Below, one piece after another: positions 57,850 through 64,000 of a stretch of DNA of 64,000 nucleotides (positions are counted from its first letter, which is position 1; each line of letters starts with the position of its first letter). Source of the stretch: Mesorhizobium comanense (GTDB lineage: Bacteria > Pseudomonadota > Alphaproteobacteria > Rhizobiales > Rhizobiaceae); the NCBI RefSeq assembly GCF_005503535.1, contig NZ_SCNN01000010.1, positions 184,702 through 248,701 on the forward strand. Reading direction: 5' to 3'. The position numbers were made by a program, and so were the translations under genes. Under the pieces are notes generated by a model. The model was not told the DNA's origin, made no database searches, and worked only from the letters and a program-made list of their open reading frames with translations.

Positions 57850-58777
57850 CCGGCGCGCCATCGTCGCGGGGCTGCTGGCCACGGTGGCGTTTCCGGTGGC
57901 GGGTCTGGGGGCGCGCTTGCACAAGGCCATGTCGACCATCGTTCCGTTCAAGGCCTCGCCCTTTCCCTATCGGGGCAGACTGCCGGACGGCTCCGCGGCC
58001 TTTCTCGACGTCACCGGGGCGGATGGCAGGCGCGGCCATACCTCGCCACGCGGCGGCATCTACTGGGAAGATGAAACCTATAGCGACCGCTCGACGCTGC
58101 TGGCGGCTCCCAAGGGATTCGATCCGGCCAAGCCGGCCGTCATCGTCGTGTTCCTGCATGGCAATGGCGCGACCTTGCAGCGCGACGTCGTCGGCCGCCA
58201 GCGGGTCGTCGCGCAGGTCGAGGCATCCAACCTCAACGCCGTGCTGGTGGCGCCGCAATTCGCCCGCGACGCGCAGGATTCCAGCGCCGGCAATTTCTGG
58301 ACGCCGGGCTATTTCGCGAAGTTCATGTCGGAAGCAGCGCAAGGCCTGGCCAAGCTGACCGGCGCCAGGGCCGCCAAGTTCGAAACGATGCCGGTGGTGC
58401 TCGCCGCCTATAGCGGCGGCTACAATCCGGCCGCCTTCATCCTTGGGAATGGCGACATCGGCGCAAGGCTGCTCGGCGTCATCCTGCTCGACGCCGTTTT
58501 CGACGAGGCCGACATCTTCGCCGACTGGATCGCGCGTCACCGCAAGAGTTTTTTCGTCAGCGCCTATGGCAAGTCCTCGGCCTCCGGCAATGCCGAGATC
58601 CAGCAATTGCTGGCGCAAAAGGGGATCAATGCGAGCGCCGATCCGCCCAAACGGCTGGAAGCCGGCACCATCGCCTTCCTTACGGCGGACGCCGCCCATG
58701 ACAGCTTCGTCACCAAGGCCTTCGTCAACAATCCACTGCAGTGGCTGCTGGGCCGCCTGCACGGATTTCCACGCTGA
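57842..58777 (+). CDS. Alpha/beta hydrolase with twin-arginine-like signal
   Basis: 311 aa from ATG 57842, overlapping the previous gene by 8 bases. N-terminus DRRAIVAGLLATVAFPVAGLGARL has two arginines before a hydrophobic stretch, so Tat export is likely. Hydrolase features: VVFLHGNGATLQRD, an AYSGGYNPAAF nucleophile elbow (Ser about 186, with Ala in the usual first-Gly position), and LLDAVFDEADIFADWI. A possible catalytic His near AAHDSFVTKAF. Substrate unknown. Third gene of the operon, translationally coupled. Confidence 0.8.
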   Translation: MPDRRAIVAGLLATVAFPVAGLGARLHKAMSTIVPFKASPFPYRGRLPDGSAAFLDVTGADGRRGHTSPRGGIYWEDETYSDRSTLLAAPKGFDPAKPAVIVVFLHGNGATLQRDVVGRQRVVAQVEASNLNAVLVAPQFARDAQDSSAGNFWTPGYFAKFMSEAAQGLAKLTGARAAKFETMPVVLAAYSGGYNPAAFILGNGDIGARLLGVILLDAVFDEADIFADWIARHRKSFFVSAYGKSSASGNAEIQQLLAQKGINASADPPKRLEAGTIAFLTADAAHDSFVTKAFVNNPLQWLLGRLHGFPR

Positions 58778-58855
58778 TACCGTGTGGAGAGGCCGAACCG
58801 AATTCCGTGCCCTTTGACCTTGAAAGGCCCGGTCTTTGAGGCTTAGTGCCAGTCC

Positions 58856-59134
58856 ATGCTTTTGATCGCCATTGTCGTCACGCAAATACTGGACCCGTTG
58901 CGAATCCTGCTGGTCGGGATCGCCTATTTTCTCAGCCTGCGGGTGACCCGGCCACGACTGGGGTGGCTTGGATTGCTGGCGGCGATCTTCGTCATCGCCG
59001 CTCTGTTCCCCTTCGTGATCCTCGGCCAGACCGGCGACATAGGCTGGATGAGCGCGGCGGTCGGCGTGATCTCGAACGCGCTGATAGCCGGGGCCCTGGC
59101 GGGACTGCTGCGCCTGCAGCGCCGGTTCTTCTAG
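58856..59134 (+). CDS. Small polytopic membrane protein of unknown function
   Basis: 92 aa from ATG 58856. Three hydrophobic segments (LLIAIVVTQILDPLRILLVGIAYFLSLRV, LGLLAAIFVIAALFPFVILG, MSAAVGVISNALIAGALAGLLRL). No signal peptide or known family. It follows the exported hydrolase by 78 bases on the same strand and may belong to the same operon; the gap is long enough for its own promoter. Confidence 0.7.
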   Translation: MLLIAIVVTQILDPLRILLVGIAYFLSLRVTRPRLGWLGLLAAIFVIAALFPFVILGQTGDIGWMSAAVGVISNALIAGALAGLLRLQRRFF

Positions 59135-59147
59135 CACCGCCTCGCTC

Positions 59148-60077
59148 TCAGCGCGGCAGGGCGCCGTCGATCCTGGCGCCGGCCGCATCCGCCAGAGCCG
59201 CCGCGACCGCAGCGGCGCGGCGCGCCTTGAGGCCGCGTTCAGGCCAGACGATACGGCGTTTGATGGTGAGCGCCGGTATGTCGCGGGCGATCTCGACAAG
59301 GTGACCGGCTTCGAGATGCCGGCGCAGCACAAGTTCGCTGGCCAGCAGCGCACCGATGCCGGCAATGGCTGCCTGCGCCGCAACGATGGTCAGCCCGAAG
59401 CGCGGACCCTGGTCGATATCTTTCCTTTGCCGCGCCGCCGCGACGAACCAGTCGTGCCAGGTCGGATAGACGTCGTCGCCCATCATCGGGTCGATATGCA
59501 GAAGCGGCAGTTTGTCCAGTACCTCGGTCCTGTCCGGCCTGGCGTCTCCCTTGATCAGTGCAGGAGCGCAGGCTGGAATTACCCGCTCTTCGAACAGATC
59601 GAGCGCCTGGATGTCCGAGGCCGATCCCTTGCGATAGCTGATGGCGAGGTCGACGCCTTCGTCCGCCATCGCGTCGAGGGCAACGGATGTGACGATGCGG
59701 ACTTCCAGCCGCCCCAGGGCCGTCCGGACCATCGCCAGTCGCGGTGCCAGCCACAGGGAAGCGAAAGACGGATCGGCCGAGATGGTGAAAGTCTCGGCCT
59801 GCCGCTCGAAGCGAAGCCTGCGCATGCCCGACGCCAGCGCATCGAAGCCGCGATCGATGTCGGGCAAGGCGGCCTCGGCGGCGCGCGTCAGCACGATGCC
59901 ATTGCCCTCGCGCCGGGCCAGCCTGGCGCCGAGCCGCTCCTCCAGTTGCCGGATCTGATGGCCGATGGCGCCCGGCGTGACACCCAGTTCCTCGGCGGCA
60001 CGCGTCAGGCTGCCCGTCCGGGCCGCCGCCACCAGCGCCCTCAGGCCGGACAACGGCAAATCTCTCAACGTGGTCAT
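59148..60077 (-). CDS. LysR-family regulator (GcvA group)
   Basis: 309 aa from ATG 60077. N-terminal helix-turn-helix LSGLRALVAAARTGSLTRAAEELGVTPGAIGHQIRQLEERLGARLARREGNGIVLTRAAEAALP (about 9-72), then a substrate-binding domain (FTISADPSFASLWLAPRLAMVRTALGRLEVRIVTSVAL). It is divergent from the dioxygenase gene by 99 bases and very likely controls it. GcvA-like members respond to small metabolites; ligand unknown. Confidence 0.9.
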   Translation of the reverse strand: MTTLRDLPLSGLRALVAAARTGSLTRAAEELGVTPGAIGHQIRQLEERLGARLARREGNGIVLTRAAEAALPDIDRGFDALASGMRRLRFERQAETFTISADPSFASLWLAPRLAMVRTALGRLEVRIVTSVALDAMADEGVDLAISYRKGSASDIQALDLFEERVIPACAPALIKGDARPDRTEVLDKLPLLHIDPMMGDDVYPTWHDWFVAAARQRKDIDQGPRFGLTIVAAQAAIAGIGALLASELVLRRHLEAGHLVEIARDIPALTIKRRIVWPERGLKARRAAAVAAALADAAGARIDGALPR

Positions 60078-60091
60078 ATTTTGAATCCACC

Positions 60092-60120
60092 TCAAATGTT
60101 GTCGAAACGAACTCGTTTGA
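60092..60120. promoter_or_regulatory. Inverted repeat between LysR and dioxygenase genes
   Basis: AAACGA (60105-60110) and TCGTTT (60113-60118) are perfect arms around AC; a wider pair TCAAA (60092-60096) and TTTGA (60116-60120) overlaps. It lies in the 99-base divergent gap, where LysR-type regulators bind. Confidence 0.55.
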
Positions 60121-60176
60121 ATCGTGGGTTTCTCAGACATAGCCTGTCAGAAGAATTCAATCGACGGGGAAGTCAT

Positions 60177-61391
60177 ATGCTCGACACACCGAAACATGCA
60201 ATCCGACCCACAGCCGCCGCGGCGCTGCCGGCGCCGATCCGGACCATGCGCGCGCAGGGTCCGGAAGTGGCGGTAGAACTCGCGGACGGGCGTAGCGGGA
60301 AACTTTCCACGCGCTGGCTACGGCTGGCCTGCGAGTGCGAGATCTGCGGCGATACCGCCTCGGGCAAGAGATGGCTGACGCCCGCCGATGTCGGCAAGGC
60401 GATCCATGCGGAAAGTTTCGATGTCTCCGTGCCCGGCGAGGTCACGGTCATCTGGCAGGACGGGCACGTCTCGCGCTACGATGCCGCCGATCTGGCGGCC
60501 CGGATCGACAGTCCGCATGCCACCCGGTTCCAGCCAAAGCTCTGGGGCAGCGACCTGTCCGAACGGCTCGGCCGCTTCGCCTTCGATGCGGTGGTGACGG
60601 ATGACGCCGCGCTGTTTTCCTCCCTCAGGGCTCTTCGCGACCACGGCATTGCCATGCTGACCGGCGTTCCGGCGGAAACCGAGGCGACGGCGCGGATCGC
60701 CGGGCGCTACGGGCCGATCCGCGAGACCAGCTATGGCAAGGTGTTCGATCTCATCTCGCGGCCGGATGCGCGGGTGGCGGGCGAGACGGCGCGGGCACAG
60801 ATACCGCATACGGACGAGCCGTTCCGCTACGCACCGCCCGGCTTCATCTTCTTCCACGCCATCCGCACCGGCGCGGGCAGCGGTGGCACGTCGCTGATGG
60901 TCGACGGTTTCCATGTCGCCGAAATGATGCGGGCGCAAACGCCCGATCTCTTCGAGCTTTTGACGCGGTATGGCGTCACCTTTCACCGCGAGCATCAAGG
61001 CGAGGTGTTCTTCAGTGCCGAGGCGCATGTCATTAGCCTCGATGCGGCGGGCGCCGTCACCGGTATCCGCTACAACGACCGCTGCCTGGCGCCGCAATGG
61101 GCGCCGCTCGACCAGGTCGACGGCCTGATCGAGGCGCTGGCCGAACTGACGCGGCTGATCTGCGATCCGCAAAACCAGTTCCAGCACCAGCTGCAGCCCG
61201 GCGAGGCGCTGGTGTTCGACAACCAGCGCGTCCTGCACGGCCGCACGGCGTTCGACCCGACACTTGCCGTCAGGCACCTCAGAAGCTGCAACATCGATCG
61301 CGACGGCGTGCACAGCGCGTTTCGGTCGCTGGCCAGACGCTTTGCGCCGGAGGAGGCGGAGGCGGTGCTGTATCAGGGGGCGATTTTCTGA
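60177..61391 (+). CDS. 2-oxoglutarate-dependent dioxygenase, gamma-butyrobetaine hydroxylase type
   Basis: 404 aa from ATG 60177; longer frames upstream are antisense to LysR. N-terminal GBBH-like domain (about 25-120) with RWLRLACECEICGDTASGKRW, whose cysteines bind zinc in relatives. TauD-type catalytic domain with HTDEPF (about 210, Fe ligands His and Asp), GTSLMVDGF, and HGRTAFD plus RHLRSCNIDRDG (distal His and Arg). Relatives hydroxylate gamma-butyrobetaine to carnitine or trimethyllysine. A role in use of plant or host methylammonium compounds is inference. Confidence 0.88.
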   Translation: MLDTPKHAIRPTAAAALPAPIRTMRAQGPEVAVELADGRSGKLSTRWLRLACECEICGDTASGKRWLTPADVGKAIHAESFDVSVPGEVTVIWQDGHVSRYDAADLAARIDSPHATRFQPKLWGSDLSERLGRFAFDAVVTDDAALFSSLRALRDHGIAMLTGVPAETEATARIAGRYGPIRETSYGKVFDLISRPDARVAGETARAQIPHTDEPFRYAPPGFIFFHAIRTGAGSGGTSLMVDGFHVAEMMRAQTPDLFELLTRYGVTFHREHQGEVFFSAEAHVISLDAAGAVTGIRYNDRCLAPQWAPLDQVDGLIEALAELTRLICDPQNQFQHQLQPGEALVFDNQRVLHGRTAFDPTLAVRHLRSCNIDRDGVHSAFRSLARRFAPEEAEAVLYQGAIF

Positions 61392-61406
61392 GGGCTTAGT
61401 GGAAGT

Positions 61407-61571
61407 GGTTCCTCGCCCCCAACGGGAGTGGGGGAGAGGTGGCTCGGCGAAGCCGAGACGGAGAGGGGGGCAGCGCGGCTTTGAACAATCAGAGCAAACT
61501 TGCCAGCGCCGCAGCCCCCTCTCCGACCGCTCCGCGGCCACCTCTCCCCCGCTTTGCGGGGGCGAGGAACC
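61407..61571. repeat. Long palindromic intergenic element at a convergent junction
   Basis: Outer arms GGTTCCTCGCCCCC (61407-61420) and GGGGGCGAGGAACC (61558-61571) are perfect complements. Next pairs are GAGAGGTGGC (61434-61443) with CCACCTCTC (about 61538-61546), and CGGAGAGGGGG with CCCCCTCTCCG. Inner hairpins form around TCGGCGAAGCCGA and GCTCCGCGG. It lies between the dioxygenase gene and the EF-hand-bearing gene facing it. Confidence 0.9.
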
Positions 61572-61589
61572 CAAATTCTGATAGGCCGC

Positions 61590-62846
61590 TCAATTGAACC
61601 AAAGCGCGAATGTCAAAAACCCGCCGCCGCCGAACTCGCGCTGGATCTGGTCGAAATCCTCGCTGGTCAGGATCCGGCCGCTCTCCAGATAGGGCGCGAT
61701 GCCCGGGCCGGTGATCGACAGCACGAGGTCGAAGGGCTTCGGCTCGTCGAAGAAGCGCTTCATGTTGATGCCCTTCCCGGTGATGCGGAAGTGCGGCAGC
61801 AGCACGCGGCCTTCCAGCAAATCCTCGGCCATGGCCAGGGTGGCGAGCCAGGCCTGGACCTGCGCTTCGCCGACTTCGAGACCGGTGAGCGGGTTCTCGC
61901 CCTTTTGCTGGGGGCCGGGCAGCCATTCCCGGTCATTGTCGGTCTCGGCGCGGATCGCCTTCCAGTCCTCGCGAGACAGCCGGATCATTTCGAGCAGTTC
62001 GCGGCGCGCGGCCTTGCGCCGCTCTGGCTCGACCACCGGCCAGTTGATCATGTGCACCATCGAGATGAAATCGGCGATGCGCCATTCCGAGGAAAAGATG
62101 TTCGAGCCCATCTCGCTGGGCGGGGGAACGAGAATGTCCTGTAAAGGCAGTTTTGCGCGCGGGAACAGCATGTGGAAGGAGCCGTCGAAAGTGCTCCTGA
62201 AATCATGCGCCAGCCAGAAATCGGCCTGCGCCATCAGGAACTCGGCATAGCCCTGAAGCCAGTAGCCGTCGGCGCGGTCGAAGCGGAAGGTCAGCGCGGG
62301 GGCGTCCGCGCCAACGGCAACGCTGCCGCGCGACAGCGCGGCCATGATGGCGGCCATGCTTTCGTCGGGTGCGATGGCGCCGTCCTCGTTCAGGTCGATG
62401 CCGACATGGGTGAGGTCGATGACCATGCCGATATCGGCATCGGCCGGCACGGAGCCCAGCGTCGCCGCCGATTTCTCCAGCCGGTCGCGGAAGGCCACGA
62501 GTATGGCGCGGAACTGTTCGTAGGTCAGCGGCTCGGGATCGGGATTGGCCGGCACCGGCAATTGCATCAGCGGCAGCATGAAGGATTGCGGGCTTTCGAA
62601 GCCGTGGCGATGCAGGCCGCCGGCCAGCAGTTCCAGCGCCGTGAAGAATTCGCCGGCGCCCGCGGCGTAGGCCGCTGCCGGGTCTTGCGGCGCGGCCGTC
62701 TCCAATGTCGCGAGAGCGCTGTCGCGCGCGGCCACGGTCTTTGCCTCGAACAAGGCGGTTGCCGCTTCGGGCATGGCCGCGCCCGCGGAAGACAAGGGCA
62801 GGAGCACCATGAAGGCGCTTGCCAGCAGGCTTGCAACTCGTGTCAT
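61590..62846 (-). CDS. Secreted protein with an EF-hand-like calcium loop
   Basis: 418 aa from ATG 62846. Signal peptide MTRVASLLASAFMVLLPLSSAGA. About residue 145-156 is DLNEDGAIAPDE, an exact EF-hand loop (acidic positions 1, 3, 5, 12 filled). A lone loop of this type is found in calcium-binding secreted proteins. The rest (about 30-420) is globular with FYLAHDFRSTFDGSFHMLFPRAKLP; no catalytic motif recognised. Family not known to me. Stop lies close to a palindromic element. Confidence 0.75.
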   Translation of the reverse strand: MTRVASLLASAFMVLLPLSSAGAAMPEAATALFEAKTVAARDSALATLETAAPQDPAAAYAAGAGEFFTALELLAGGLHRHGFESPQSFMLPLMQLPVPANPDPEPLTYEQFRAILVAFRDRLEKSAATLGSVPADADIGMVIDLTHVGIDLNEDGAIAPDESMAAIMAALSRGSVAVGADAPALTFRFDRADGYWLQGYAEFLMAQADFWLAHDFRSTFDGSFHMLFPRAKLPLQDILVPPPSEMGSNIFSSEWRIADFISMVHMINWPVVEPERRKAARRELLEMIRLSREDWKAIRAETDNDREWLPGPQQKGENPLTGLEVGEAQVQAWLATLAMAEDLLEGRVLLPHFRITGKGINMKRFFDEPKPFDLVLSITGPGIAPYLESGRILTSEDFDQIQREFGGGGFLTFALWFN

Positions 62847-62928
62847 CTTTTCCTCCCGGGCAGAGATTGCGGTCGACCATACACGGATTTGTCCTGACCC
62901 GCCTGCCGGCCCTGGCCAGCACCCTTGC

Positions 62929-64000
62929 ATGATTGTCGACGGGCGCGCTTCAACCGGACCGGCGGACGGTTTACAGAAGGCAAACAACTGGTGCGCCGTG
63001 TCGAACTATCCGCTTTCCTACAAACTGTCCTGGCTGCCGCGTTTCCTGAAGCCGTCGCTCGAGGGCGATGCCGCAGGGTTTGCGCCGATAGCGGCAACGG
63101 CAATGAGGCCACCGCCTGGACGAACCGTGCGGCTGGCCTTCATCGGCGACATCTCGGCGGTTGCCAACGGCAGTGCGCCGGACTGTGATGCGGCAATCAA
63201 GGCGCTGCTTGGTTCTGCCGACCTCGTGATCGGCAATTGCGAGAGCCCCATCGTGACCAGGCCAAGCGCGGTGCTTGGCACCAAGCTCGGCACGCATCAT
63301 GCGATGACCCCGGGCTTTCTGGCCGAGGCGCTTGCCGCGACCGGCATCGAGCGTGAAAAACTCGTGCTGTCGCTGGCCAACAACCACGTGCTCGACCAGG
63401 GCATTGCCGGTTTCGACGAGACGGTGGCGGCGCTGAAGCGGCTGGGCATCCGCACCATCGGGCTCGCCGCCGATGGTCCGGTGCAAGCGGTCGAGGCCGG
63501 GCCGCTGCGCTTCGGCTTCGCCGCATTCACGCTGTGGCGCAATGCCGGCGAGAACCTGTTCGCCGGCCGTGTATCTACGGACGGCGAGTTGGCGGCCTGC
63601 TCGCGTGACGCTTTCGATCTTCTGTGCGCCGTGCCGCATTGGGATTGGGAATTCCGCCATTTTCCGCGTGCCGCAACACGCGCGCTGGCCAGGCGGCTGG
63701 CCGGGCAGGGCGTCGGGTTGATCGCCGGCCATCACGCGCATGTCGTGCAGCCGGTGGAGCGGATCGGCGGCACTGTCGTCGCCTACGGGCTCGGCGACTT
63801 CCTCGGCACCGCGCTTGCCCGCCAGCCATGGCCGGGCCGCATCGGCGTGATTTTCGTGGTGGATGTCAGCGCCGATGCTGAGACGCGGGGTGTTGTTGCG
63901 TCCTACCGCTTGCATCCCTTCGTGCGGCTGCGGACCGGGAATCATGAGCGGCTGCTGCCGGTGGAGGGGCTGGAGGGGGCGATGAGGGGAAAGGTTGAGG
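62929..64000 (+). CDS. CapA/YwtB-type metallophosphatase-like protein, cut by right edge
   Basis: At least 357 codons of one open frame to the edge. ATG 62929 gives MIVDGRASTGPADGLQKANNW; GTG 62998 (VSNYPLSYKLSW) and ATG 63103 (MRPPPGRTVRLAF) are alternatives. CapA fold: VRLAFIGDISAVANG (first Asp), LVIGNCESPIVTRPSAV, SLANNHVLDQGIAGFDETVAALKRLGIRTIGLA, VPHWDWEFRHFPRAATR, GLIAGHHAHVVQPVERIGG, VVAYGLGDFLGTAL. Capsule/polyglutamate-type family; metal-binding residues are conserved. C-terminus lies outside the window. Confidence 0.82.
   Translation, partial: MIVDGRASTGPADGLQKANNWCAVSNYPLSYKLSWLPRFLKPSLEGDAAGFAPIAATAMRPPPGRTVRLAFIGDISAVANGSAPDCDAAIKALLGSADLVIGNCESPIVTRPSAVLGTKLGTHHAMTPGFLAEALAATGIEREKLVLSLANNHVLDQGIAGFDETVAALKRLGIRTIGLAADGPVQAVEAGPLRFGFAAFTLWRNAGENLFAGRVSTDGELAACSRDAFDLLCAVPHWDWEFRHFPRAATRALARRLAGQGVGLIAGHHAHVVQPVERIGGTVVAYGLGDFLGTALARQPWPGRIGVIFVVDVSADAETRGVVASYRLHPFVRLRTGNHERLLPVEGLEGAMRGKVE

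Noticed and set aside
59301..61391. Extended 696-residue frame for the dioxygenase
   Set aside because: The extra 292 residues are antisense to the LysR gene and have no family match; ATG 60177 starts a full-length enzyme.
1..64000. CRISPR array, rRNA operon, prophage, integrase, transposase or symbiosis genes
   Set aside because: No direct-repeat/spacer pattern, no rRNA-like sequence and no protein motif of these types was seen anywhere in the window.

Overview
The window reads as ordinary core chromosome of a high-GC alphaproteobacterium of the order Hyphomicrobiales (Rhizobiales), most likely Mesorhizobium or a close relative. The support is the mix of rhizobial families (BA14K-like protein, DUF1127, DUF2478, extended UvrB, EnvZ/OmpR-like pair), the fbcFBC order for the cytochrome bc1 genes, the lgt-midA-pgeF run, and dispersed palindromic intergenic elements of the sort common in rhizobia. 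This genus call is inference from protein style; no rRNA, tRNA, CRISPR array, insertion sequence, phage gene or symbiosis gene was found.

Layout. 1-4.7 kb: end of a possible left-edge gene, two tandem ABC exporter half-transporters, a small DUF6665-like protein and a cupin. 5.0-7.8 kb: petABC (cytochrome bc1). 7.9-12.0 kb: secreted PAP2 acid phosphatase, NTF2-like protein, apt, two overlapping MaoC-type genes, CorA. 12.1-16.5 kb: an APH(3')-like kinase, a purine permease divergent from guanine deaminase, and DUF2478. 16.5-25.4 kb: ychF, pth, rplY and prs, a housekeeping set here separated by other genes: a TPR protein and small Tat protein, then an OhrR-like repressor divergent from a chloroperoxidase-type hydrolase, and a fosmidomycin-resistance-type MFS pump divergent from an AraC regulator. 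25.5-30.2 kb: lipoprotein, metal-ligand-less M24 protein, pgeF, midA and lgt on one strand. 30.3-31.3 kb: a lower-GC toxin-antitoxin patch (BrnA-like, ParE, ParD). 31.3-38.8 kb: ubiK, a YbjN-domain protein, csaA, a glycosyltransferase, a histidine kinase/response regulator pair, MarR and ilvE. 38.9-49 kb: metallo-hydrolase, BA14K-like protein, two cold-shock genes, Kazal-domain lipoprotein, TPR-sulfotransferase, several small enzymes, an ABC-F protein with a possible leader peptide, and an EamA exporter. 48.8-53.7 kb: uvrB and a DUF2778 peptidoglycan enzyme. 54.2-59.1 kb: an unusual operon with a Tat-signal isoaspartyl methyltransferase, a large membrane protein carrying a spermidine-synthase-like domain, a putatively exported hydrolase and a small membrane protein. 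59.1-64 kb: LysR divergent from a butyrobetaine-type dioxygenase, an EF-hand-bearing secreted protein, and a CapA-like gene cut by the right edge.

The most unusual points are: (1) the 54.2-59.1 kb operon, which couples two SAM-fold enzymes to export signals and membrane segments; (2) four different long palindromic elements, each exactly at a convergent gene junction, plus a fifth copy translated in frame inside the UvrB tail; (3) a matched inverted pair of TATCGCGATA operators between an OhrR-type repressor and a hydrolase gene; (4) a 23-codon reading frame with a strong ribosome binding site upstream of the ABC-F gene; (5) a shared start-region motif in front of both cold-shock genes. Coordinates of minus-strand starts were fixed by start codons, ribosome binding sites and family length; N-termini flagged as uncertain are marked so.
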